Below, in pieces: positions 1 to 8,646 of a stretch of 41,759 nt of DNA. Within the stretch, counting starts at the first letter, position 1; the number at the start of each line of letters is the position of its first letter. The position numbers were made by a program, and so were the translations under genes. Below the pieces are notes generated by a model that was not told where the DNA came from, made no database searches, and worked only from the letters and a program-made list of their open reading frames with translations. Location: positions 1 through 41,759 of the forward strand of contig CAKTOB010000021.1 of assembly GCA_934589525.1 (NCBI GenBank), read 5' to 3'. The DNA is from an uncultured Oscillospiraceae bacterium (GTDB taxonomy: Bacteria; Bacillota; Clostridia; Oscillospirales; Oscillospiraceae).

Positions 1-122
1 TTGATAATAAGGAATTATCCTGTATTTGATGTCTACATTCTACATCATCTTTAGTCAAAGTGCAACATTATTCTATCGACAATTTTATTATTTTCTCTAT
101 TTCGTCACATCTCCTTGCCGTA

Positions 123-131
123 TGCTATAAT
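123..131 (+). promoter_or_regulatory. Extended -10 promoter of the recombinase gene
   Basis: TATAAT at 126-131 is preceded by TG at 123-124, giving an extended -10. No good -35 is visible; TTCGTC at 101-106 is a poor candidate. The element lies about 35 bp before the chosen ATG at 165. Confidence 0.4.
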
Positions 132-164
132 ACTTCTTCAAGAACAAGGAAAGGACGCATTTTT

Positions 165-1100
165 ATGGACACAGAAAAAATGGAGGCCATGCTGGGTTTC
201 TACTTAGAGCACTGTCAGTACGAAAAAGCACTCAACGCGCATACACTCAAAGCCTATAAAAAGGATATTAGCCAGTTTATAGTCTTTTCCTCCATGCAGG
301 CGGACCCATTCTCCAAAGAAAATATACAAAACTACATTGCTTGGCTGCATGATGATTATGCGGTGCGAAGTGTGAAACGCAAAATTGCAAGTCTAAAAGC
401 TTTTTTCGCATATCTTTCATTTGAAGAAGTGCTATCTGATAATCCTTTTTCTCATATGCGAATTAAAATGCGGGAACCGTCCCTTCTTCCTCGAACTATC
501 CCACTCACAACCATTGATCAACTTCTAACGCATATTTATAGTCTCCAACCATGCCACAGCAAGTCAGCATATACCCATCGTGTACTTATGCGGGATGTTG
601 CTATTCTTGAACTCTTGTTTGCGACTGGCATGCGAATATCTGAGTTGTGTTCCCTGCACACGGACGACATTGATCTTATAGAAGGCTCGGTCAACATATA
701 TGGGAAGGGCGCAAAAGAGCGGCTGATCCAAATCAGCAATCAGAATGTTCTCATTGCCCTGCGTAACTATGTAGGCTGCTGGAACGATAAGATTCAAACC
801 TCGAATCACTTTTTCCTCAACCGGCTCGGCAATCCACTATCGGATCAGTCCGTTCGTTATATGATACATAAATACTGTAGTCAAGCTGGTATTTCTCTTC
901 ATATCACGCCACATATGTTCCGCCACTCTTTCGCAACCTTTTTATTAGAGGAAGACGTTGATCTGCGTTATATTCAGCACCTTCTTGGACACAGTTCTAT
1001 CACAACAACGCAAATTTACACTCATGTTACCCTAAAAAAGCAGCGTGACATCCTCACTTATAAACACCCACGCAATAAGCTGACTGCCTCTGGTAAATAG
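165..1100 (+). CDS. Tyrosine recombinase / phage-type integrase
   Basis: A 311-residue site-specific recombinase that would cut and rejoin DNA through a covalent phosphotyrosine. The N-terminal part (about 5-95) resembles the SAM-like core-binding domain. The catalytic part shows R157 (TGMRISEL), a lysine in the GKGAKERL hairpin (181-184), H250 and R253 (HMFRH), H276 (LLGH) and the nucleophile Y285 (TQIYTHV), so the active site looks complete. Length fits XerC/XerD-like enzymes. I chose the ATG at 165 because AAGGAAAGG lies just upstream; the frame is open further 5' but those residues are not integrase-like. It sits beside a sigma-like gene and an accessory island, which favours an element-borne integrase over the housekeeping Xer protein, though that is not proven. 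Confidence 0.85.
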   Translation: MDTEKMEAMLGFYLEHCQYEKALNAHTLKAYKKDISQFIVFSSMQADPFSKENIQNYIAWLHDDYAVRSVKRKIASLKAFFAYLSFEEVLSDNPFSHMRIKMREPSLLPRTIPLTTIDQLLTHIYSLQPCHSKSAYTHRVLMRDVAILELLFATGMRISELCSLHTDDIDLIEGSVNIYGKGAKERLIQISNQNVLIALRNYVGCWNDKIQTSNHFFLNRLGNPLSDQSVRYMIHKYCSQAGISLHITPHMFRHSFATFLLEEDVDLRYIQHLLGHSSITTTQIYTHVTLKKQRDILTYKHPRNKLTASGK

Positions 1101-1108
1101 TTTTTTCT

Positions 1109-1134
1109 GGGACGGCCCCTCTCGGAGCCGTCCC
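1109..1134. terminator. GC-rich hairpin between convergent genes
   Basis: An 8-bp perfect stem (GGGACGGC 1109-1116 with GCCGTCCC 1127-1134) lies between the convergent recombinase and sigma-like genes. Neither strand has a U-run directly after the stem, so termination is plausible but weak. Confidence 0.35.
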
Positions 1135-1142
1135 GGATGTAT

Positions 1143-1706
1143 TTATTCACACAGAATTTTCTTCAACTTCTTCAACACGGCTTTTTTCCTCTTATTGGCT
1201 GCTTGCTGTGAAATTCCATTTACCTTGCCATACTCCAATTCTGATACCGGTTTCGGGGACAAGAAAAACTGATGGATTAGTTTCTGCTCGTCATCCGTCA
1301 GTTGTGCAATAGCCTGCATTAATCGTTCAATCTCAGAATGTGCAATGAAGTCTCCCTCAATATCAACGCCAGGATCCGGAAGTATATTCTCCCCCGCTAT
1401 CTCTTCCCCATCTTCCGTTATCGTTGTGAACGTAACAATCGTATATCCATACTGCCTTTGCCTACGGTTCTTGTAAAGTTCACTTTCCCGCTCTTTTTTC
1501 CAGATGGGATATTCCTTCTCAGAACATTCATAAAAAATAGCCTCATCGTCTCCCAATGTATTATTTAATTGAAGAAACCTGTTTCTGCGTCGTTGTCCTG
1601 CATCTGTTTCTAAAAACGCCGCAAACTGCAGAGCGTTCATTTCAATCCAGTTATCCTGAGCCGTCGGAAGATGTTCATCTTTTTTTACCAAATAAATTCT
1701 TTTCAT
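1143..1706 (-). CDS. Sigma-70 region 4-like DNA-binding protein
   Basis: A 187-residue charged protein. The last 60 residues look like a sigma-70 region 4 helix-turn-helix: QLTDDEQKLI, then VSELEYGKVNGISQQAANKRKKAVLKKLKKIL, the recognition helix followed by a very basic tail. The first 125 residues are not recognised and do not look like sigma region 2, so it is probably an accessory regulator rather than a full sigma factor. Proteins of this build are common in integrative and conjugative elements of Firmicutes, which suits the neighbouring recombinase. The ATG at 1706 has a GGAGAT ribosome site. It converges on the recombinase gene and ends 43 bp from it. Confidence 0.65.
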   Translation of the reverse strand: MKRIYLVKKDEHLPTAQDNWIEMNALQFAAFLETDAGQRRRNRFLQLNNTLGDDEAIFYECSEKEYPIWKKERESELYKNRRQRQYGYTIVTFTTITEDGEEIAGENILPDPGVDIEGDFIAHSEIERLMQAIAQLTDDEQKLIHQFFLSPKPVSELEYGKVNGISQQAANKRKKAVLKKLKKILCE

Positions 1707-1961
1707 TTGTAATCTCCTTTGAATTTTTGAGTTCTGTCAAAAATTCGGAGATTACGGGTATTTCGCCTTATAGGCTAACCACTGCCGTTTACCGACGCAA
1801 TATGTCAATATTTTTTATCCAGCAACTTGTTGGCTTCCCTGAGTCATAGTCCCATTAAATAATTTTTAATATCCTTGGAATTCGGCTCACCCTTCACTTG
1901 TCCTTCCGTTCTTACGCAAGCAGCCTCCATTCGCAGAAAGCTCCTAAAAAGCGCAAAAAAT
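1707..1961. other. Intergenic gap without recognised gene
   Basis: Holds the ribosome site of the sigma-like gene and presumably its promoter. I see no convincing ORF, tRNA or repeat here. Confidence 0.5.
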
Positions 1962-2010
1962 AAGTCTGCATTCCCAACTTTCCAAATTGGGAATGCAGAC
2001 TTTTCTTTTT
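1962..2010. terminator. Strong bidirectional Rho-independent terminator
   Basis: A perfect 16-bp stem (1962-1977 with 1987-2002) with a 9-nt loop is followed on the plus strand by TTTTCTTTTT and on the minus strand by ATTTTTTG. It would end the minus-strand ABC operon, whose last fragment stops at 2018. Confidence 0.9.
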
Positions 2011-2017
2011 GTCCACT

Positions 2018-2505
2018 TCAAATTTTGTAATTTATGCTACCTTTTGCTGTTCTACCCCAAAAACATATGCAATAGTGCAACAGTAAATATAAGAGTTCCA
2101 TTAGAAAGGCCATAATATAAAAATGTCTGCTTACAACAGCAGCAAGCTGGAAAAAACATATTATCGTCACTTCCAGCGTCAGAATCCTCACAAAAATGAC
2201 ACTCTCAACCATATGGGCGTTAACCCCGCCGTCAAGAGTACCTCTTGCTCTCCATTGCTCTGCCGCTTTTCAGAAGCATTTTTTTCTCTGATTAGTATCG
2301 CAGAGCAAACAACAAATACGGCACTTACCAAAAATGTCTGCCAGGTCTGCTGTTCCAATAGGTTCCACGCAAAGCTGGTGTCTGTATTTGCGCCTACTGA
2401 AAAATTCTGTTTACGCAGCTTTGCGCTCACTTCTTCCACTGCGCCTTTGTTTGTCAGCAGGAAGGCAACGTTCGTCACGCCGATTGCATGAACGCTCGCC
2501 CTCAA
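2018..2505 (-). pseudogene. Frameshifted fragment resembling an ABC-type permease
   Basis: Two overlapping minus-strand frames appear to be one broken gene. The first (2505 to 2188, TTG start with AGGAG upstream) gives about 105 residues with one membrane segment (TFLVSAVFVVCSAILI), then EVLLTAGLTPIWLR and a stop. The frame running from 2212 to 2018 continues with a hydrophobic stretch (EVTIICFFQLAAVVS and FYIMAFLMELLYLLL). The order helix, KRQ-rich linker, L.LTAGLTP-like segment, helix recalls FtsX/MacB-type permeases. An in-frame stop lies just upstream, so the N-terminus may also be missing. It is the last member of the ABC operon, next to a strong terminator. Family assignment is tentative; two small real ORFs are the alternative. 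Confidence 0.4.
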
Positions 2506-2547
2506 GCTGAACTCCTGGCAGTTATTTTTTTAGCATTGAGAACTATT

Positions 2548-2988
2548 TCAAGGAGCATCGGGAGGTGCTATCTTTCTTCCTCTGAAATAGGTTGCGCATG
2601 TGTAGTAAGCAAGGGTCAATAAGATTTTATCATTTTGAGATTGAACGCTAAGTTCATCTGCCGACATTAGGATCTGCTTCAAATTCACGTAAGGAACATC
2701 CATTTGGAGTGTGTAAGAAACTGTTATCCGGTTGTCGTTTTCCATAATGGTAGTATCTATTTCATATCGGTCTCCAATTTCCTTTGCGGTATCGAGAAAC
2801 TTTGGAAGATTCTCCATACGCTCTGGCATTATAACCTGCACTGTGTTTTCAATCAGTTCTCTTGGCAGAAATTTTGAAGGCTCTTGCGGAATACCATGCA
2901 GAGGCCCCTCCTCGTCAGGAGCAGTGAAGAAGTCGCTATCCTCCCAAGGATTCGGGTATTTTTTCTCATATATCAGCTCACTTGACAT
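2548..2988 (-). CDS. Hypothetical protein in the ABC operon
   Basis: A 146-residue soluble, acidic protein that I do not recognise. It has no signal peptide or membrane segment. The N-terminus is rich in proline and aromatic residues (YPNPWEDSDFF), a central part has alternating charged and hydrophobic residues, and it ends TYFRGRKIAPPDAP. It starts 30 bp after the ABC ATPase gene on the same strand with its own AAGGATG site, so it is probably co-transcribed and may be an accessory factor for the transporter. Function unknown. Confidence 0.7.
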   Translation of the reverse strand: MSSELIYEKKYPNPWEDSDFFTAPDEEGPLHGIPQEPSKFLPRELIENTVQVIMPERMENLPKFLDTAKEIGDRYEIDTTIMENDNRITVSYTLQMDVPYVNLKQILMSADELSVQSQNDKILLTLAYYTCATYFRGRKIAPPDAP

Positions 2989-3017
2989 ATTTACATCCTT
3001 TCGTGCCTCTATTTTGG

Positions 3018-3659
3018 TTATCCCATTCGGGTCAGAATACCTGCATCCATTTCATAGACTTCGTCGCAAAGATAAGAAATATCCTCTTTGAAGTGACTGG
3101 AAAGCACGATGGTCACGCCCTGTTCTTTCAGGGAAAGCAGAACAGAACGAATATGTTCCACCCCATGGTTGTCCAGGCCATTCATAGGTTCATCCAGAAT
3201 GAGTAGGTTCGGTTTTTCCATGATTGCCTGTGCAATACCCAGCCTCTGGCGCATACCCATAGAGTATTTTCCAACAGGCTTTCTCAAATCGGGATCAAGG
3301 CCGACCGTGTACATACTCTGTCGTACATCTTCCACTGATGCTTTTCCACGAATGGATGCCAAATGCATTAGATTCTGTAGCCCCGACTCTCGAGCAAGGA
3401 ATCCCGGGGATTCAATAATAAATCCAATATCGGTTGGAAAGTCTACATCCTTCCCAATCTGCTGGCCCTGCACACGTACCTCTCCGGAAGTGGGGAGTAC
3501 AAAACCGCAGATACTTTTAAGAAGAACCGTTTTTCCAGAACCGTTTCGACCAATCAGTCCATAAATTTTTCCGGTTTTACATGTCAAGGATACGTCCTTT
3601 AACACTTCGATTTTTCCGTATCGTTTGGTCACATGTTTCATTTCTACAACTGAATTCAT
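3018..3659 (-). CDS. ABC transporter ATP-binding protein
   Basis: A 213-residue stand-alone nucleotide-binding subunit. Walker A is GRNGSGKT, the signature is YSMGMRQRLGIAQ (a degenerate LSGGQ), Walker B is LLILDEP and the switch histidine lies in SSHF. The Q-loop position reads GFIIESPGF, an E/S-type variant seen in bacitracin and lantibiotic-immunity style transporters (BcrA-like). It overlaps the upstream permease by 4 bp, so coupling is tight. With the two permease genes it should form an ABC-2-type complex; the substrate is unknown, and peptide export or immunity is the common role for this build. Confidence 0.9.
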   Translation of the reverse strand: MNSVVEMKHVTKRYGKIEVLKDVSLTCKTGKIYGLIGRNGSGKTVLLKSICGFVLPTSGEVRVQGQQIGKDVDFPTDIGFIIESPGFLARESGLQNLMHLASIRGKASVEDVRQSMYTVGLDPDLRKPVGKYSMGMRQRLGIAQAIMEKPNLLILDEPMNGLDNHGVEHIRSVLLSLKEQGVTIVLSSHFKEDISYLCDEVYEMDAGILTRMG

Positions 3660-4501
3660 CTATTTTCCCTCCGAAACACCTTGAATTTTGGAGTAAGGAC
3701 ACATACTGCAAACAAACATACAATAGAAATACCGAAAAACCAGAACGCATATTCTAACGTTACCTGATATAGGCTATTATTGCCTTTGAGTGCTTGCAGC
3801 TGTGCCAAAGTCACCGGAGAAATTTTATAGAACCAGGGAAGCCATTCATTTGCTACGGTAATATCCAACAAAACAAATCCAGCAGATGTAAAGGTTCCAA
3901 TATAGCTGCTGCCTACATTATTTAAAAAGTAGGTCATGAATCCCAGCCAAACACAGCATCCCCAGCTTAACAGGAAACTAAGCACTGTGGCCTGCAGCGG
4001 TGTGTACGCGCCAATAACATAGTCATCGACAGAAAACGGGATCCCATACCGAGAACCTACGGTGTATCTCGCCAGAGTACCCCAGATCTTTCCCCACCCA
4101 TTCTGGAACCCCATATTGGGAAGCAGGGGGAGAATACTGAACAGGAGAATCATAAGTATATAGAGAAATGACAATGCAACAATATACATACATTGTCCAG
4201 CAGTCCAGGAGATGTACCCGGCCCGAGGCAAAATGTATTTTTGAATCTCATTTTTGAAAGGGGCATCGCAAAACAGAGCGACTGCCCCCGCCATGATTAC
4301 CAGCTGACAGATATAATCACTTGTAATGTGCGGGAAAGCCCAGGGCGTGACAGGAATGCCTACGTCCCGAGAAAAATCCAGCACGCCCTGCAAATTGGAG
4401 AATACGAAAATAGCAGCAAGAATAAAAATCAGCAGGATTCTCTGGTTTGTTCTAGCCAGTCTTATCTGAAATGTGAAAACGCGTTGAATCTTATTCCACA
4501 T
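3656..4501 (-). CDS. ABC-2-like membrane permease
   Basis: A 281-residue integral membrane protein with about six hydrophobic segments, for example ILLIFILAAIFVF near residue 25, IVALSFLYILMILLFSI near 110 and FGISIVCLFAVCVL near the C-terminus. It overlaps the ATPase gene by 4 bp and the next permease by 11 bp. No exact family motif is obvious; the architecture fits ABC-2 transporter subunits. It is probably paralogous in role, if not closely in sequence, to the 276-residue permease upstream, giving a heterodimeric channel. Confidence 0.75.
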   Translation of the reverse strand: MWNKIQRVFTFQIRLARTNQRILLIFILAAIFVFSNLQGVLDFSRDVGIPVTPWAFPHITSDYICQLVIMAGAVALFCDAPFKNEIQKYILPRAGYISWTAGQCMYIVALSFLYILMILLFSILPLLPNMGFQNGWGKIWGTLARYTVGSRYGIPFSVDDYVIGAYTPLQATVLSFLLSWGCCVWLGFMTYFLNNVGSSYIGTFTSAGFVLLDITVANEWLPWFYKISPVTLAQLQALKGNNSLYQVTLEYAFWFFGISIVCLFAVCVLTPKFKVFRRENR

Positions 4502-5321
4502 CCCATATTCTCCTTTCCATACGCTTCATAAACAGGCGATAGCACAAAAAGATGAGAACGAATACTGTTGCTGTTGTGACTACTAATGTCACAAAATCTG
4601 AATAAATGGTTCCCCGTGCCACAAGAAGGCGGTCCAGACGCAGACCGTTTGGAAGATTCAGCAGCCGCCCAACCTGAACCAAAAGGAATCGGAAGATAAA
4701 GGGTGCGCATACAGCCACATAGCTACTTGGAAAATATGCAGAGATCCAAAGCCCGATACTTCCCCAAAGCGCACCACTCAAAAAGCTGATATAAAGTATA
4801 ATTGCGAGGTAGGGTACCCCATCCCCGATAGTAAGCATATGAAAGAAGGGAATCCACTGGGATTCAAGAATCTTCTCTTGTGTTACTATCGGGAGGTATG
4901 TACCCAGAAGCAATATAAAAACCAGTTCACCGAGAAGCATAGTTAAGCCACCCAATGTGGCAGCAACTAGAAATTTAGAGCGGACATAGGTGTGGCGACC
5001 ACACCTTGTGATTTTATAGGTGCACATGCCATCTCCCTGTTCCCAACAATAATTAGTGGCAAACGGGATAGCAGCCATTATAGTTGAAAAATATCCGGTA
5101 AAAACCCCACCGAAGGATAGAGAATTGAACACGTAATACATAATACAAATAGGTGAACTGTCAGCATATGCTACCGAAGCACTAATACTGAGGCGAATAT
5201 CTTGCCAGTTATCGAAAAAGAAACCTAGAGTAACCCCAAGGATTGCCAACAGAAACGGGCATTTCATGCCAATTTGGAAATCTTCACGAACTGTCCTGAT
5301 AAATGTGGACTTATCCGCCAT
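4491..5321 (-). CDS. ABC-2-like membrane permease, second subunit
   Basis: A 276-residue membrane protein with about six hydrophobic helices (FLLAILGVTLGFFF near residue 25, GGLTMLLGELVFILLLG near 145, VTLVVTTATVFVLIFLCYRLF near the C-terminus). Its start overlaps the lipoprotein gene stop by 11 bp. The residues YCWEQGDGMCTYKITRCGRHTYVRSKF in the first third resemble the cytosolic coupling segment of ABC-2 permeases. It should pair with the next permease and the ATPase; substrate not evident. Confidence 0.75.
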   Translation of the reverse strand: MADKSTFIRTVREDFQIGMKCPFLLAILGVTLGFFFDNWQDIRLSISASVAYADSSPICIMYYVFNSLSFGGVFTGYFSTIMAAIPFATNYCWEQGDGMCTYKITRCGRHTYVRSKFLVAATLGGLTMLLGELVFILLLGTYLPIVTQEKILESQWIPFFHMLTIGDGVPYLAIILYISFLSGALWGSIGLWISAYFPSSYVAVCAPFIFRFLLVQVGRLLNLPNGLRLDRLLVARGTIYSDFVTLVVTTATVFVLIFLCYRLFMKRMERRIWDVE

Positions 5322-6519
5322 ATGTCAAATCTTTCCCTGTAATAGCATTGAAGCGTTGCGCGTTTGAATATCTGGAATACCATCCGCTGGCCCCATTTGA
5401 ATCTTCTGCCCACTCATTCGGGGTTACAAAGCACCAATAAGGAGTCAACATCACAGAATCTTCACTGACAACCGGAATATATTCCAGCCAAACATTAGAG
5501 AACTCTATGGTATTGGTGTGAATCTCTAAACCATACTTGTCTTTCAGTGCAGCAACCGCTTCATCCGGGGTCAAAATGGTCTGTGGTTGAGATTCTGACT
5601 CAATGGTGCAGGGGAAATACACATCACAATCTTGAATACCATCGGCGTTTATCATCATCGTTGCTGTAACAGAAGGAGTAGGCATCATATTGACCGCAGA
5701 AGAAACACCCGGTTCTTCTGATCCTAGTAGCGGGAGTCCGTCATATGTGAAAGAGAATTCCAGATAACAGGTGTCTGTTGCCGTTGACAGGGTGGTAGGT
5801 GTAGGCATCATCTCCCGTTCACTTCGGTTCTCACCGAATAATTCGTTCTGAAAGTCCATAATTTCCTGGCCGGTCAGGGTAACACATCTTTCCAGTTTCG
5901 GCTCAAAGGCGATGCCAAGCTGGTTGAAAATATTTTTACAAAAGGGCTCCATCTCTGTCGCTGCCATAAAAGACAGATCGTGGGGGCCTGTCTGTGGGTG
6001 TTCTTTGGTGTAATAAGACATTAGCGCTCCCACATCTTGCATAGGATTCTCGCCAAGTTCGATATTATAGGCACTATAGCTGATGGAGTCCTCTCGCACA
6101 ACAAGTTTTTTCCCATTTTCTTCAAAATAACGATGGTACCCACGGTCACTGTGTGTGTAGTTGCCGTATCCTTCGGGGCAGAATATCCCGAACAGTCGAT
6201 CCGGGTCGCTGTCCACCATTTTTAAAGTATAAGTGCTATACGCTTCTTTTGAGGGCACGGTAAGTTCCGCATCTACTCGGATATTTTCATCTATTTCCTG
6301 ACCGATATGCCGCATCGTTGCTTCATCCGGAACGGTTGCCGGAGCAGTTTCAGGTTCCGTAGCCGATGAATCGGATGGGATTACGGCCTGCGTTGCCACA
6401 GTGGAAATCGGCGATATTTCTGTCGTCACCACCGGAATATTCTGTTTCAGTTTTCCACATCCAGATAGACTTGCCAAGATTAAAATTGAAAACGCAGAGT
6501 ATCGAATAAACTTCCACAT
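5311..6519 (-). CDS. Large lipoprotein of the ABC operon
   Basis: A 402-residue exported lipoprotein. The signal peptide has a lipobox at LASLSGC, so the mature protein would be anchored through that cysteine. A Thr/Pro/Ser-rich linker follows (about 30-65), then a mostly hydrophilic body with no catalytic motif that I recognise, ending in SNAQRFNAITGKDLTYGG, a segment that resembles the end of PepSY-like lipoproteins. A strong site, AAGGAGGATAAAAT, precedes the ATG. It lies between the small lipoprotein and the permease genes and may be an extracellular sensor or substrate-binding factor. Confidence 0.75.
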   Translation of the reverse strand: MWKFIRYSAFSILILASLSGCGKLKQNIPVVTTEISPISTVATQAVIPSDSSATEPETAPATVPDEATMRHIGQEIDENIRVDAELTVPSKEAYSTYTLKMVDSDPDRLFGIFCPEGYGNYTHSDRGYHRYFEENGKKLVVREDSISYSAYNIELGENPMQDVGALMSYYTKEHPQTGPHDLSFMAATEMEPFCKNIFNQLGIAFEPKLERCVTLTGQEIMDFQNELFGENRSEREMMPTPTTLSTATDTCYLEFSFTYDGLPLLGSEEPGVSSAVNMMPTPSVTATMMINADGIQDCDVYFPCTIESESQPQTILTPDEAVAALKDKYGLEIHTNTIEFSNVWLEYIPVVSEDSVMLTPYWCFVTPNEWAEDSNGASGWYSRYSNAQRFNAITGKDLTYGG

Positions 6520-6613
6520 ATTTTATCCTCCTTATTTTTTAGCGTAATTACTACTATAATCGAGTAGTTATAAAAACAAGCATACAAAAGTGTGAATGTT
6601 AGATTTGCATCTG

Positions 6614-7147
6614 TCATTTCTTTGGGATCACGCTGCGCACGAACGCACGTTGTTCTTCCTCGTCCATACATGCATCGTCGATCCACAGGTCGTAGCACTT
6701 GTCACCCTTTTTGAAAAGGTAGTGGTGATAATTGCTGGACGAGCCCGTTTCCGGGTCGTTTACCCGGAAGGTGATATTGGTGTAGGTGCGGTCATCCGTG
6801 TCACAATACATGGAGATGTATTCGTAGGTCAGAGGAAGCGGCGCAAAGGTTTCCAAATATTGCCGGAGTGCGATATTATCCGTATCCGCAATTCTGTCCG
6901 GGTTCAGGTCGGTGATCACGATCCCGCCCAGAAGCAGATCGTCCTGCATCAGGGAACAGCGGTCACTTGTCATATCGGTCAGACTGTATTTTCCGGGCAG
7001 GTCAAACAGAAAATCGCCGCCGGTGGTGGAGCTTTTGGAAGCACCGCAGCCGCCTAGGACGGTGGAGAGCAGGAAAAAGATGATTAGGAAAGACTTGTGC
7101 ATGGGGTTCCTGGAAAAACCGTTGACGGATTCTTTTTCTCTTTTCAT
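6614..7147 (-). CDS. Small lipoprotein, one copy of a locus-specific domain
   Basis: About 177 residues. A basic N-terminus is followed by a hydrophobic stretch and a lipobox (STVLGGC). The mature part shares landmarks with both halves of the lipoprotein at 10905: GGIVITDLNPD, a tyrosine-rich block (YHHYLFKKGDKC) and YDLWIDDACM. I do not know the domain. The start is set by GGAGGAAAT before the ATG at 7147; an in-frame TTG further out overlaps that site and was not used, while ATG 7102, close to the hydrophobic core, is an alternative. It is the first gene after the regulated promoter at 7256-7325. Confidence 0.7.
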   Translation of the reverse strand: MKREKESVNGFSRNPMHKSFLIIFFLLSTVLGGCGASKSSTTGGDFLFDLPGKYSLTDMTSDRCSLMQDDLLLGGIVITDLNPDRIADTDNIALRQYLETFAPLPLTYEYISMYCDTDDRTYTNITFRVNDPETGSSSNYHHYLFKKGDKCYDLWIDDACMDEEEQRAFVRSVIPKK

Positions 7148-7255
7148 GTGGATTTCCTCCAATCAATAAAATAGACGAGGCATCAATGTTTTTTCTTAAT
7201 GCAAATAGCAGTAAGTTTAGATACGAAAGGTATCATTCACTGCCTCCTTGTCCAG

Positions 7256-7325
7256 ATAATAGCAATATCACGGAATAATTTCAAACAGTTCAGCGCAAAA
7301 CGGGAAAAGTACAGCATGAAACAGG
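7256..7325 (-). promoter_or_regulatory. Regulated promoter with two LytTR-type repeats, lipoprotein/ABC operon
   Basis: Read on the minus strand: repeat CCTGTTTCATG (7325-7315), repeat CCCGTTTTGCG (7304-7294, exactly 21 bp later), 9 bp, -35 TTGAAA (7284-7279), 17 bp, -10 TATTAT (7261-7256). Direct repeats two helical turns apart just upstream of the -35 are the hallmark of AgrA/LytTR-activated promoters. The promoter at 10083-10152 has the same layout and the same -35 and -10 hexamers. Confidence 0.75.
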
Positions 7326-7357
7326 AAAACCGCATGTGACAATGAACCACATGCGGT
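7321..7357 (-). terminator. Terminator after the histidine kinase gene
   Basis: A perfect 10-bp stem (7348-7357 with 7329-7338) with a 9-nt loop is followed on the minus strand by TTTTCCTGTTT. It separates the kinase/regulator transcript from the downstream operon, and its U-tract overlaps the first regulator repeat. Confidence 0.8.
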
Positions 7358-7367
7358 CTATCAGTAT

Positions 7368-8645
7368 TTACAGTGGAATTTCCGCCACAAACGTGAACCA
7401 ACCATCTTGATAATCAAACGCATACTCCGCATGAAGCTGATCTAAAATGGATCGCACCTGGGAAAGGCCGTAGCCATGGTTGATTTTTGATTCTTTGCTG
7501 GTTTCGATTGCGTTGTTCCAAATTTTTACCGGCTGAGATGTATTGCGCACGGAAAGCAGCAAAACATCACTGGCAACCATGCTGCAATACAAAGACCGTT
7601 CACCCTCGACACGGCAGCAGCCTTCTATGGCATTGTCCAATAGATTGGAGAGCAAAACCACCAGCTGATCCGTTTTGATCGATACGCCGGAGAGGTCGTT
7701 TACTCTGATCTGCACGTCAATTCCGTTTTCCTTGGCAGTCTGATACTTGTGATTTAATACTGCGTCAATAATGGGATGGTGGGAATTGACACAGAAAATC
7801 CTGGTTGTCTGCTGACCTTGGATGGTATGGATATAATTTTTTGCTTCCTCGATTTCTCCCAATGCCAAAAGATCCGAAATTGCCTGAAGTTGATTTTTAA
7901 ACTCATGGGTCGCCCTGCGTTGGGCCCGGTAGCTTTTTTCTAAGGCAACGATATTATCTGTCTGAATTTCCATTTGCTGATTGAGCAGGGCGCTTTCCTT
8001 TAGGCGTTCGGTACTGTCCCGCACCAAACCGATGGCATAGAGGATCGCAATATTCGCAATTGCTAAGACAGCGCAGAAGAAAACGATTCCTATAGAAATA
8101 TCTGCTTCCGCTTGGAAGTTGTTAAAGATCAAAAGGAGCGTGGCCGTTGAGGTTATAGGAAACAGCAGGGACAGGAATAGCCATTTCCCCTGTAGGCACT
8201 GTGTCCTCCGGAATATAGGAAAACGATAACATATCCATGCGATCAACAATAAAAAGAGTTTTCCGCTGGTGACGATCACAACATATAGGAATTTTCTCCA
8301 TACCAATTCAGAAACGCTGATTCCAAGCACGGAACTGGCACCATACAAAAAAATCGTATCAATGACACCACTTAAGCCTACAAATACAAACGACGTTAAT
8401 AAGTGTTGATACCATTTTCCTTTGTTAATCAGGCAGGAAACAGCCGTATGCAGCACTAACGTCAGGCCTGTGATCCATTCAGAAGTAAGACCACAATTAA
8501 CGTAAAACTGATTCAAAACCCATACAGCTACAACCACAAGTAGATACTTCCTTTTCTGGACCCTTGGTTGAAATATCGCCTTCCAGAAAAGTAACTGGGA
8601 ACACATTTCCAGTGCGGACCAAAACGCACTAATTATTTTGTCCAT
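7368..8645 (-). CDS. AgrC-like (HPK10/GHKL) sensor histidine kinase
   Basis: A 425-residue membrane kinase. Residues 1-210 hold about six hydrophobic segments, as in peptide-pheromone receptors. A coiled linker (about 212-240) leads to the H-box RATHEFKNQLQ with the phosphorylated H247. The N-box is LLSNLLDNAIEG (N334, N338) and the G-box is NHGYGLSQVRSIL. This is the HPK10 layout of AgrC, which signals to LytTR regulators. The ATG lies 1 bp after the regulator stop, so the two are co-translated. No agrB or agrD homologue is visible in the window, so the ligand is unknown. Confidence 0.85.
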   Translation of the reverse strand: MDKIISAFWSALEMCSQLLFWKAIFQPRVQKRKYLLVVVAVWVLNQFYVNCGLTSEWITGLTLVLHTAVSCLINKGKWYQHLLTSFVFVGLSGVIDTIFLYGASSVLGISVSELVWRKFLYVVIVTSGKLFLLLIAWICYRFPIFRRTQCLQGKWLFLSLLFPITSTATLLLIFNNFQAEADISIGIVFFCAVLAIANIAILYAIGLVRDSTERLKESALLNQQMEIQTDNIVALEKSYRAQRRATHEFKNQLQAISDLLALGEIEEAKNYIHTIQGQQTTRIFCVNSHHPIIDAVLNHKYQTAKENGIDVQIRVNDLSGVSIKTDQLVVLLSNLLDNAIEGCCRVEGERSLYCSMVASDVLLLSVRNTSQPVKIWNNAIETSKESKINHGYGLSQVRSILDQLHAEYAFDYQDGWFTFVAEIPL

Positions 8646-8646
8646 C

